Positions 39,893 through 47,950 of a stretch of DNA of 64,000 nucleotides are shown here, in pieces. The notes beneath the pieces are model-generated. The model made no database searches. It was given only the letters and a program-made list of their open reading frames with translations, and had not been told where the DNA came from. Source of the stretch: an uncultured Chloroflexota bacterium (GTDB lineage Bacteria; Chloroflexota; Dehalococcoidia; CAUJGQ01). Every line of letters begins with the position of its first letter. Within the stretch, counting starts at the first letter, position 1. The position numbers and the translations under genes are program-made. The stretch is from contig CALFMN010000009.1 of the NCBI GenBank assembly GCA_937879875.1, positions 29,793-93,792 on the forward strand, read 5' to 3'.

Positions 39893-40846
39893 CTACGCGT
39901 ACCGGATGCGTGGGTCGAGCACGCCGTACAGCAGATCGGTGAACAGGTTGGTGAGCACGACGATCACGGCCGTAACCAGCACCACGGCCTGCACCACCGG
40001 GTAGTCGCGGATGAAGATCGCGTCCACGCCGTAGCGTCCGAAGCCCGGCAGCGCGAACACGGTTTCGATCACTACCGCGCCGCCCAGCAGCCGGCTCACC
40101 TGCAAGCCCGCCACGGTCACGACCGGCAGCAAGGCGTTGCGCAGGGCGTGCAGCAAGACCACCTTGCGCTCGGCCAGTCCCTTCGCCCGCGCCGTGCGCA
40201 CGTAATCCTCGTTCAGCACCTCCAGCAGGCTCGAACGCGTCTGGCGCATCACCACGGCGGCCTGCACCGCGCCGAGGGTGAGCGCCGGCAGCAGCAGATG
40301 TCGCAGCCACTCACGCGCGCTGGAGCCGAAGCTGACATAACCCGAAGGCGGCAGCCAGTGCACCTGCACGGCGAAAACGAGGATCAGCAGGATGCCGAGC
40401 CAGAAGCTGGGCATCGCCACGCCGGCCAGTGCAAACACCGTCATCACCCGGTCCAGCAGGCTGTTGCGGCGGTAAGCGGCGACGATGCCGGTCGGCAGCG
40501 CGATCAGCAGGCTGATGATGAACGAGGCGACGGCGAGCTGCAGCGTGATCGGGAAGCGGTCGCGCAGCGCCTTCACGATCGTCTGGTGCGTCACCGCCGA
40601 GCGGCCCAGGTCGCCGGTCAGCGCGTCGCCCGCCCAGCTCAGATACTGCACCGGCAGCGGCCGGTCGAGGCCGAGGTCGTGCCGTTTGGCCTGCAACTGC
40701 TGCGGCGTGAGGCTCTGTCCGCTGGTACCGATCAGCGCGATCACGGGGTCGCCCGGCAGCAGATGGATGAAGGAGAACGCCGCGACGCTCACCAGCACGA
40801 CCACCGGAACGATCGCCAGCAACCTGCCGGCAAGGTATCGCGCCAT
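39893..40846 (-). CDS. Peptide/nickel-type ABC permease (DppB-like)
   Basis: 317-aa permease with about six transmembrane helices. An N-terminal helix (about 10-30) is followed by HLLPGDPVIAL, the LGLDRPLPVQYLSW segment, and the BPD domain with EAA loop TARAKGLAERKVV, all typical of DppB/OppB. ATG at 40846. It pairs with the DppC-like protein downstream. Upstream, the short family A repeat A4 separates it from the substrate-binding protein gene. Confidence 0.92.
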   Translation of the reverse strand: MARYLAGRLLAIVPVVVLVSVAAFSFIHLLPGDPVIALIGTSGQSLTPQQLQAKRHDLGLDRPLPVQYLSWAGDALTGDLGRSAVTHQTIVKALRDRFPITLQLAVASFIISLLIALPTGIVAAYRRNSLLDRVMTVFALAGVAMPSFWLGILLILVFAVQVHWLPPSGYVSFGSSAREWLRHLLLPALTLGAVQAAVVMRQTRSSLLEVLNEDYVRTARAKGLAERKVVLLHALRNALLPVVTVAGLQVSRLLGGAVVIETVFALPGFGRYGVDAIFIRDYPVVQAVVLVTAVIVVLTNLFTDLLYGVLDPRIRYA

Positions 40847-40865
40847 CGCTTCGCTCTACCCTGGA

Positions 40866-41008
40866 GCCTACCCCTGCCTCGCGCTTACGCTCGGCTGTCC
40901 CCTTCCCACAGGGGAGGGGGTTTCTCCGAGAGCTACCGCCAGGCACCGGACAACCCTTCCCCCGTGGGGAAGGGACAGGTCGCGTTAGCGACCAGGGATA
41001 GGCGCCGC
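40866..41008. repeat. Family A repeat, short copy (A4)
   Basis: About 143 bp. Left end GCCTACCCCTGCC, right end CAGGGATAGGC. Inner arms are CCCCTTCCCACAGGGGAGGGG on the left and AACCCTTCCCCCGTGGGGAAGGG on the right; the outer right hairpin is GGTCGC/GCGACC. It belongs to the same subfamily as A5, in inverted orientation. It lies inside the transporter operon between binding-protein and permease genes, so it will be transcribed. Confidence 0.8.
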
Positions 41009-41027
41009 CCCATCGTAGCCCTGCCCG

Positions 41028-42776
41028 CTAGCCGAGGTACAGCCATTTGTAGCGCTGCTTGCCCTCCGGCCCCCAGAGCGTGTTGAGGTTCTTTACCTTC
41101 GACTGTCCGGCGGCGTAGCCGGTGCCGTAGAGCACGTAGTAGTCGTAGACCTGGTCGATCGCGAGCTGCTGCACCTGGTCGTACAGCTTCTTGCGCTCGT
41201 TCTGGTTGTAGGTCTCCCGCGCTTTGGCGATCAGGTCGTCGAGCTGCTGGTTCGGCTGGTGGCCGGGATTGTAGAAGCCCTGCGAGCCGAGCACGTCGGC
41301 GGTCATGCCGTCCGGATCGACGCGGGCGGAGAAACCGGCGAGGTTGAGCGGCGCGTTCTTGAGCACGTAGTCGCGGTTGGTCAGGTCGGCGGTGGCGAGC
41401 GGCGTGATGCTGAGGTCGATGCCGGCTTTGCTCGCCATCTGCTTCCACAGCTCGGTGTGCTGCTGGTAGATCGAGGTATTGATCGTGATGATCTCGACTT
41501 TCGCGCCGTTCGGGTTCTTGCTCTGTGTCAGCTCCTGCTTCGCCGCTGTCAGGTCGAAGTCGAGCCCCTTGAGGCCGGGGTTGAACGCCCACGACGAGGC
41601 GCCCAGCGGCCCGATGCCCAGCACGCCCTTGTCGAAGAACACGGCTTTGAGGATCGCGGCCTTGTCGATCGCGTGGCCGAGGGCGCGGCGGAAGTGCACG
41701 TCGTCCAGCGGCGCCAGCGCCTGGTTGACGTACGTGCCAGACCAGCCGCCGCCCTTCACCGAAGTCACCTGGTACTTCGAGTTCTTGGAGATGTTGTCCA
41801 CATCGCCCGGACTCAGCACAAAGACATCGACCGTGCCGGCGTCGAGGTTGGCCAGGCCGACCGTGGGATCGGGGACGACGTTCCAGCGCACCGAGTCGAG
41901 GTAGGGCAGCGCCGTGCCCGCGCCGTCCTTGGCCCAGTAGTTCGGGTTTTTGGTGACGGTGATGTGGTCGCTCTGCACCCACTCCTTGAAAATGTACGGC
42001 CCTGTGCCCACCGGGTTGCGGCCGTAGTCCTGGCCGTATTTCTGCGCTGCCGCCGGCGAGATGATCGCACCGCCACGGTCGCCCAGGTTGGTAAGCAGCG
42101 CGGCGTTCGGCTGCTTGAGCACGAAGGTGACGGTCGTGGGATCGACGACCTGCACGCTGTCGATCGCGCTCATCTGCGCGAAGGCCGAGGACTTGGTCGC
42201 CGGGTCGAGCACGCGGGTGGTGTTGAACTTGACCGCGTTCCCATCGAAGGGCGTGCCGTCGGTGAACTTGATGCCGCTGCGCAAGTGGAAAGTGATCTTC
42301 GTGCCCTCGGCGATCTCCCAGGACTGCGCCAGCGATTGCGTCGGGTCCAGATTGCCCTGCTGGTCGTAGTTGACCAGGTTGTCATGCATCGTCCAGAAGA
42401 ACTGGTGGTCGCCGCCGCCCTGGCCGGCGTGCGGATCGAGGCTGGTGGGGTTGTCGCCGACGATCGTGACGAGGTTGCCGCCGGGCTTGCCGGGCGGGAT
42501 CGCCACGGCGCTGCCGGCCGGGCGCGGGCTGCCGGCCGCCACGCTGGCGGCGGCGCTCGCCGCAGCCGTGCCCGGCGCGCCGCCCGTCGCAGGAGCCGGC
42601 GCGGCGCGCGTCGCCGTGGCCACGGCCGAGTTCTTGTTGTTGTTGCTCGAACTGCAGCCGACGAGGAAGAGCACGCCGCCGCCCAGCGCGACCACCCCGC
42701 CGCGCACGGCCTGGCGGCGCGAAAGGCGGCGGTTGAGCCACTCCGGACTGCCGACGGCATCTGCTCGCTGTCGCAT
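41028..42776 (-). CDS. ABC substrate-binding lipoprotein, family 5 (peptide-type)
   Basis: 582-aa extracytoplasmic binding protein. The N-terminus has an RRLSRRQAVRGG twin-arginine-like segment, then a hydrophobic stretch ending FLVGC (lipidated Cys), followed by an Ala/Pro/Ser linker. The family 5 solute-binding fold then starts near 95 (PTSLDPHAGQGG), with the usual KITFHLRSGIKFTDGTP strand, GTGPYIFKEW and NPNYW motifs. It captures peptides or other ligands for the DppB/DppC-like permeases downstream. ATG at 42776 has GGAGG 8 nt upstream and is preferred over GTG at 42803. First gene of the run; a 312-bp gap separates it from the divergent carboxyltransferase gene. Confidence 0.92.
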   Translation of the reverse strand: MRQRADAVGSPEWLNRRLSRRQAVRGGVVALGGGVLFLVGCSSSNNNKNSAVATATRAAPAPATGGAPGTAAASAAASVAAGSPRPAGSAVAIPPGKPGGNLVTIVGDNPTSLDPHAGQGGGDHQFFWTMHDNLVNYDQQGNLDPTQSLAQSWEIAEGTKITFHLRSGIKFTDGTPFDGNAVKFNTTRVLDPATKSSAFAQMSAIDSVQVVDPTTVTFVLKQPNAALLTNLGDRGGAIISPAAAQKYGQDYGRNPVGTGPYIFKEWVQSDHITVTKNPNYWAKDGAGTALPYLDSVRWNVVPDPTVGLANLDAGTVDVFVLSPGDVDNISKNSKYQVTSVKGGGWSGTYVNQALAPLDDVHFRRALGHAIDKAAILKAVFFDKGVLGIGPLGASSWAFNPGLKGLDFDLTAAKQELTQSKNPNGAKVEIITINTSIYQQHTELWKQMASKAGIDLSITPLATADLTNRDYVLKNAPLNLAGFSARVDPDGMTADVLGSQGFYNPGHQPNQQLDDLIAKARETYNQNERKKLYDQVQQLAIDQVYDYYVLYGTGYAAGQSKVKNLNTLWGPEGKQRYKWLYLG

Positions 42777-43088
42777 CTCGCTGCCCTCCGCTCGTGCGCT
42801 CACCGCGCCGTCGCATTTCTCATTGTGAAACGATGCAGAATCTTGATGAAAGAACAGGCTGAGTTTACACTCGCTGCGAAACGGCGGTCAACGCGCTCGC
42901 AACTGAGCGGCGGGCAAGCCTCAGCTCCGGTCCGCCGTGCCACGCGATCACGGCACGGTCGGCTGACCGCCCGGCAGCGTTCGGCCGCGATCGACTACGC
43001 TGTTCGGTGCCGCCGCGCCGGCGGCGGCAAGCGCTTGCCGCCGTCGCGCACCCAAAGCCACGAGCCGGCCGGCGGAAGGACAGAGCGG
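42777..43088. other. Divergent intergenic region
   Basis: 312 bp between the binding-protein gene (minus) and the first carboxyltransferase gene (plus). 42815-42880 is relatively AT-rich (TTTCTCATTGTGAAACGATG and following) and probably holds the promoters. No clear consensus pair, operator or small gene can be fixed. Confidence 0.45.
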
Positions 43089-44660
43089 ATGACCTGGGAA
43101 CCCGAGGTTGAGGAGATCGAGCGGCGCAAGCGGCTCGCCTATCAGATGGGCGGCGAGGAGCGCGTGCGCGACCAGCACGCACGCGGCAAACTGACGGCCC
43201 GCGAACGCATCGACGGCCTGATCGACGCCGGCAGCTGGCGCGAGCGCGGCGTGCTCGGCGGCAGCGCAACCTACGACGGCGTCGATCTGAAGGAGTTCAT
43301 GCCGAAGCGCACGGTCTACGGCCTCGGCCGCATCGACGGCCGGCCGGTCGTGGTCTCCGCCGACGACTTCACCGCGCGGCCCGGCAGCGGCAGCGCCGGC
43401 GAGCGCGGCGGGCGTGGCGGCGAAGGCCTTGGCCCGCGCGGCCCCGATCAGATGGCGCTGCACTTCAAGCTGCCCTGCGTTCGCCTGATCGACGGTTTCG
43501 GCGGGGATATTCGCGCGGTGGCCGGCCTCAACCGCACGTACATCCCGGAGATGTCGATCCAGTCCACGGTGGCGATGCTGAACGAGGTGCCGCTGGCCGC
43601 GGCCGCGCTCGGCTCCGTTGCCGGCGGGCCGGCGGCGATCGCCACGGCGGCGCACTTCTCCGTAATGGTGAAGGGGCTTTCCCAGGTATTCGCCGCGGGT
43701 CCGCCGGTGGTGCGCCGCGCGCTGGGCGTAGACGTGACCAAAGAAGAGCTTGGCGGCTATCAGATCCACACGCGCAAGAGCGGCGTGATCGACAACGAAG
43801 CGGAAGACGAAGCCGACGCCTTTCGTCAGATCCGCGCCTTTCTCTCCTATCTGCCGAGCAGCGTGCATGAATTGCCGCCCGCATCGCCGTGCGACGATCC
43901 GCCCGACCGCCGCGAAGAGGCGTTGCTGTCCTTCATTCCGCGCAATCGCAACCGGCCCTACAACGTGCGCCGCCTGATCGACCTGATCGTGGATCGCGGC
44001 TCTGCTTTCGAGCTGGGCCGTTACTTCGGCGGCGCACAGGTGACGCTGTTCGCGCGCTTGCACGGCAAGCCGGTCGGCATTCTGGCCAACGATCCGCTGA
44101 TCTACGGCGGCTCGATGGACGCCGCCGCCGCGCAAAAGGCGGAGAAGTTCATCGAGCTGTGTGACCAGTTCAGCCTGCCGATCGTCAATCTGGCCGATCA
44201 GCCTGGCTTCCTGATCGGCGTCGGCGCCGAATCCGCCGGCACGCTCAAGCACGGCATGCGCCTGTTCACGGCGATGGAGTATCTGCACGTTCCCTGGGCC
44301 ACGGTGATCGTGCGCCGGCTGTACGGCGTGGCCGGCGCGGCGCACCAGTCGCACTCGCGCTGGAACTACCGCATCGCCTGGCCCTCCGGCGAGTGGGGCT
44401 CGCTGCCGGTCGAGGGCGGCGTGGCCGCCGCCTACCGCCGCGAGATCGAAGCTGCTGCCGACCCTGCGGCCTACGCCGCGGAGCTCGAAGCGCGGCTGGC
44501 CGCGATGCGCTCGCCCTTCCGCACCGCCGAGGCACTGAACATCGAAGACCTGGTCGATCCGCGCGACACGCGTCCGCTGCTTTGCGAGTGGGCCGACCTG
44601 GCCTACGAAAAGCGGCTGCCCACGATTCTTGGTCCGAAGACACGCGGTATGCGGCCGTAG
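43089..44660 (+). CDS. Acyl-CoA carboxylase, carboxyltransferase subunit
   Basis: 523-aa member of the carboxyltransferase family (propionyl-CoA/methylmalonyl-CoA type beta subunits). These move a carboxyl group between biotin and an acyl-CoA, or drive decarboxylation. Motifs are RDQHARGKLTARERIDGLID at the N-terminus (partly quoted), ADDFTARPGS in place of the usual NDFTVKGGT-like loop, KEELGGYQIHTRKSGVID, and a C-terminal half with LADQPGFLIGVGAE and RRLYGVAGAAHQ. Length is normal. ATG at 43089 with GGAAGGA upstream. No biotin carboxylase or biotin carrier gene is in the window. The paralogue follows after a repeat. Confidence 0.9.
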   Translation: MTWEPEVEEIERRKRLAYQMGGEERVRDQHARGKLTARERIDGLIDAGSWRERGVLGGSATYDGVDLKEFMPKRTVYGLGRIDGRPVVVSADDFTARPGSGSAGERGGRGGEGLGPRGPDQMALHFKLPCVRLIDGFGGDIRAVAGLNRTYIPEMSIQSTVAMLNEVPLAAAALGSVAGGPAAIATAAHFSVMVKGLSQVFAAGPPVVRRALGVDVTKEELGGYQIHTRKSGVIDNEAEDEADAFRQIRAFLSYLPSSVHELPPASPCDDPPDRREEALLSFIPRNRNRPYNVRRLIDLIVDRGSAFELGRYFGGAQVTLFARLHGKPVGILANDPLIYGGSMDAAAAQKAEKFIELCDQFSLPIVNLADQPGFLIGVGAESAGTLKHGMRLFTAMEYLHVPWATVIVRRLYGVAGAAHQSHSRWNYRIAWPSGEWGSLPVEGGVAAAYRREIEAAADPAAYAAELEARLAAMRSPFRTAEALNIEDLVDPRDTRPLLCEWADLAYEKRLPTILGPKTRGMRP

Positions 44661-44665
44661 CGGGC

Positions 44666-44803
44666 CGCCTATCCCTGGTTTCGCAGGCGAAACCTGTCCC
44701 TTCCCCACAGGGGAAGGGTGCGGTCCGAGTGCGAGCGATTGTCCTCGGAGAACCCCTCCCCTGTGGGGAGGGGACAGCCGGCGTGAGCCGGCAGGGGTAG
44801 GCC
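44666..44803. repeat. Family A repeat, short copy (A5)
   Basis: About 138 bp. Left end GCCTATCCCTGGTTTCG, right end GGCAGGGGTAGGCC. Inner arms are CCCTTCCCC/GGGGAAGGG and CCCCTCCCC/GGGGAGGGG; outer hairpins are GGTTTCG/CGAAACC and GCCGGC/GCCGGC around GTGA. Same subfamily as A4, opposite orientation. It separates the two carboxyltransferase paralogues. Confidence 0.82.
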
Positions 44804-44873
44804 GGCGGGCGGTAGGATAGCCCTGAGATGCCGCTTCACGAGTGAGCGCGGCAGCGCGCGGGGGACAGAGCCT

Positions 44874-46436
44874 ATGTCGTGGCAGGCCGAAGTCGATGAG
44901 CTGCAGCGCCGGCGCGAGCTGGCACGCCGCATGGGCGGGCCGGAGGGCGTCGCGCGACAGCACGCGAACGGCAAGCTGACCGTCCGCGAGCGGATCGAGG
45001 CGCTGGCCGATCCCGGATCGTTCCGCGAGTTCATGGGCTTGATGGGCAACAGCGAATACAACGACGGCGGCGATCTTGTCGATTTCACGCCGAAGGCCGC
45101 AGTCGAAGGGTTCTGCACGCTCGACGGGCGCAAGGTCGTGGTCAGCGCGGGCGATTTTACCGTTCGGGGAGGGTCCGGCGGCCGGCGCGAGGGCGGTAGC
45201 GGTCTGGGCATGGAGCCGCCGGCGAACCGCCGCGCCCTGGAATGGCGCCTGCCATACGTGCGCCTGCTCGACGCGGCGGGCGGCAGCGTGCGCTCGTTCG
45301 ACGAGCTGGGCCGCACCTATCTGCCCGACGGCAACGTGATGTCCGCGATCGACGTGCAGCTGCTGCGCGCCGTGCCGGTCGTTTCGGCGGTGATGGGCTC
45401 GGTCGCCGGGCTGCCGGCGGTGAACGCCTGCCTGGCGCACTTCAACCTGATGGTCAAGGGCACCAGCCAGCTCTTTCCCGGCGGACCGCCGGTCGTCAAG
45501 GCGGCGTTGGGCTACGAGATCACCAAGGAAGAGCTGGGCGGCGAGCAGATCCACGTTCAGCAGAGCGGCGTCGTGGACAACCTCGCCGAGGATGAAGCGG
45601 ACGCCTTCCGCCAGATCCGCCGTTTCCTCAGCTACCTGCCGCCGAGCGTCTGGGAACTGCCGCCGCGCATTGAGCCAGCCGACGATCCGTGCCGGCGCAC
45701 CGAGTCGCTGCTGTCGATTGTCCCGCGCGATCGCCGCCGGGCCTACGATGCGCACGGCATCGTGAACGCCGTCGTGGATCGCGGCTCGTTCTTCGAGATC
45801 GCGCCGCGCTACGGCCGCGCCCGCATCACCGGCCTCGCCCGGCTCGACGGCTATCCGGCCGGCGTGATGGCGAACAATCCGATCTTCGGCGCCTCGACGG
45901 ACGTGGCCGCCGGCGAAAAGGTCATGCGCCTGATCCAGCTCTGCGACACCTTCCATCTGCCGCTGATCTCGTTCGCCGACGAGCCGGGCTTCATGGTGGG
46001 GCTGGAGTCGGAGAAGCAGGGCATCGAGCGCGCCGGCGCACGGCTCGTAACCGTGACGTGCAGCAGCCAGATGCCGTGGACGACGGTTGTCGTCGGGCAG
46101 CTCTACGGCGTGGCGGGCCAATGTCAGCACCGGCCCAGCGGCATGTTTCGGCGCTACGCCTGGCCGTCGGCGCGCTGGGGCTCGATGCACATCGAGGGCG
46201 GCGCCGCGGCTGCCTACCGTCGCGAAATCGCCGGCGCTGCCGATCCCGAAGCGAAAAGAGCCGAAATCGAAGACCGACTCCAGGCGATCGCCTCGCCGTT
46301 TCGCACCGCCGAAGCGACGGGACAGGACATCATCGACCCGCGCGAGACGCGCCCGCTGCTCTGCGAGTTCGTCGAAGAGGCGCAGCCCATCCTGCGCAGC
46401 CAGCTCGGTCCAACCGCAGCGCCCTACCGGCCCTGA
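44874..46436 (+). CDS. Acyl-CoA carboxylase, carboxyltransferase subunit paralogue
   Basis: 520-aa carboxyltransferase subunit, clearly paralogous to the gene at 43089 (shared RQHANGKLTVRERIEAL, KEELGGEQIHVQQSGVVDN and FADEPGFMVGLE segments). It carries a canonical biotin-acyl loop (SAGDFTVRGGSGGRREGG) that is altered in the first copy, so the two may differ in activity or substrate. ATG at 44874 with GGGGGACAG upstream. They could form a mixed hexamer or be two independent enzymes. A biotin carboxylase partner must be elsewhere in the genome. Confidence 0.9.
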   Translation: MSWQAEVDELQRRRELARRMGGPEGVARQHANGKLTVRERIEALADPGSFREFMGLMGNSEYNDGGDLVDFTPKAAVEGFCTLDGRKVVVSAGDFTVRGGSGGRREGGSGLGMEPPANRRALEWRLPYVRLLDAAGGSVRSFDELGRTYLPDGNVMSAIDVQLLRAVPVVSAVMGSVAGLPAVNACLAHFNLMVKGTSQLFPGGPPVVKAALGYEITKEELGGEQIHVQQSGVVDNLAEDEADAFRQIRRFLSYLPPSVWELPPRIEPADDPCRRTESLLSIVPRDRRRAYDAHGIVNAVVDRGSFFEIAPRYGRARITGLARLDGYPAGVMANNPIFGASTDVAAGEKVMRLIQLCDTFHLPLISFADEPGFMVGLESEKQGIERAGARLVTVTCSSQMPWTTVVVGQLYGVAGQCQHRPSGMFRRYAWPSARWGSMHIEGGAAAAYRREIAGAADPEAKRAEIEDRLQAIASPFRTAEATGQDIIDPRETRPLLCEFVEEAQPILRSQLGPTAAPYRP

Positions 46437-46558
46437 TCGCCGGCCTCATCCAGTCGCGCCGCGGCCCGCGCGTATGTTACCGTCGGGGACATCCGGCCCA
46501 ATGCACTGCCGTGGGACGGCGCCGCGCTCCAACGCGGCCCGATGGATGTGCCCCGTTC

Positions 46559-47950
46559 ATGACGAGCATGACGCGCGGCTTCAGCGCCTTCCGCCATCCG
46601 AACTACCGCCTCTATTTCGGCGGCCAGTCGCTGTCGCTGGTGGGCACGTGGATCCAGACGGTCGCGCAGGCCTGGCTGGTGCTCAAGCTGACCAACTCGG
46701 CCGTCGATCTCGGCATCGTCACCGCGCTGCAGAGCATGCCGATGCTGTTCATCGGCTGGTACGGCGGCGCCTTTGCCGACCGCTTGCCCAAGCAGCGCCT
46801 CTTGATCATGACGCAGACGGCGCAGATGCTGCTGGCTTTCGCGCTCGGCGTGCTGGTCTCGACCGGCACGGTGCAGATCTGGCATGTCTATGTGCTCGCC
46901 GCATCGCTCGGCGTCGCCAACGCCTTCGATGCGCCGACGCGCCAGTCGTTCGTGATCGAGATGGTGGGCCGCGACGATTTGATGAACGCCGTCGCGCTGA
47001 ACTCGATGACCTTCAACCTGGCGCGCATCATCGGTCCGGCGATTGCCGGCATCCTGATCGGCCTCGTCGGCGTGACCAGCAGCTTCTACATCAACGGCTT
47101 GTCGTTCCTGTTCGTGATCGGCGGTCTGCTGCTGATGCGGCCGAGCCAGTTCTTTGCCCTGGAAGCCACGCCGCGCGCGTCGCTGCGCCGCAGCCTGGCC
47201 GAGGGCTTCGCCTACATGCGCCATACGCCGACGGCGCTGACGATCACGGGCCTGATCGGCGTGATGGGCATGTTTGCCTTCACGTCGAACGTGCTGGTGC
47301 CGTTGTTCGCGCAGGACGTGCTGCACGTCGGCGCAACCGGCCTCGGCGTGCTCTTCTCCGCGATGGGTGTTGGCTCGTTGATCGCCGGGCTGATCGCCGC
47401 CTTTGCGCAGGAGGCCCGCTGGTCGCGGATGCTGCTCGGCGCCGTCGGCATGGCACTGGCCGAATTGGGCTTCGCGCTCTCGCGCAACTATGCGCTCTCG
47501 ATCGTGCTGGTCGGCCTCGTCGGCCTGTTCATGTTCACGTTCATCACCTCGGCCAATACCGGCATCCAGCAGCGCGTGCCCGACCGGCTGCGCGGGCGCG
47601 TCATGGGCATCTACATGGCGGTGAACATGGGCTCGACGCCGTTCGGCAATCTCGCCGCGGGCGGCATTGCCGGCGCCTTCGGCGCGCCGATGGCGATGTT
47701 GGTTGGAGCGGTGGGAGCGCTCGCCGGCCTGTCCGGCGTCGGCGCCTGGATGTTCCGCCACCGGGCGACCGCCGATCTGCGGCTCTCTGTCGAAGAGCCG
47801 AGAGCCGCGCCCGAACGGGTCCCACGCCTCGCGCCGGAGGACCGCGAGCCGGTAGCGCCGCTTGTGCCCGCGTTCGCCGATGCGCTGGTATCGGCTGCGG
47901 CCGAGGGGAGCGAACCCGTTTCCCTGAGCGGCCCGCCGCGCGCGGGCTAG
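46559..47950 (+). CDS. MFS exporter, DHA3/EntS-like
   Basis: 463-aa major facilitator with about 12 membrane segments up to residue 410 and a 50-residue charged, Pro-rich cytoplasmic tail. The family motif ADRLPKQRLL follows segment 2, and SLSLVGTWIQTVAQAWLVLKLTNSA (partly quoted) mirrors the gene at 1092. Probably exports a hydrophobic or siderophore-like compound; substrate unknown. No good ribosome site precedes the ATG at 46559 (only GGATG). The gene begins 122 bp after the carboxyltransferase gene. Its stop codon lies in a CTAG that also holds the stop of the convergent CoA-transferase. Confidence 0.88.
   Translation: MTSMTRGFSAFRHPNYRLYFGGQSLSLVGTWIQTVAQAWLVLKLTNSAVDLGIVTALQSMPMLFIGWYGGAFADRLPKQRLLIMTQTAQMLLAFALGVLVSTGTVQIWHVYVLAASLGVANAFDAPTRQSFVIEMVGRDDLMNAVALNSMTFNLARIIGPAIAGILIGLVGVTSSFYINGLSFLFVIGGLLLMRPSQFFALEATPRASLRRSLAEGFAYMRHTPTALTITGLIGVMGMFAFTSNVLVPLFAQDVLHVGATGLGVLFSAMGVGSLIAGLIAAFAQEARWSRMLLGAVGMALAELGFALSRNYALSIVLVGLVGLFMFTFITSANTGIQQRVPDRLRGRVMGIYMAVNMGSTPFGNLAAGGIAGAFGAPMAMLVGAVGALAGLSGVGAWMFRHRATADLRLSVEEPRAAPERVPRLAPEDREPVAPLVPAFADALVSAAAEGSEPVSLSGPPRAG

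Noticed and set aside
41259..43088. Upstream open extension of the first carboxyltransferase gene
   Set aside because: It runs antisense through the ABC binding-protein gene. The family N-terminus and ribosome site place the real start at 43089.
42948..46190. Very long open frame on the minus strand (1080 codons) opposite the two carboxyltransferase genes
   Set aside because: High-GC DNA leaves antisense frames open. Composition (runs of Arg, His, Ala) and lack of motifs or ribosome site are those of a shadow, while the plus strand has clear family motifs.
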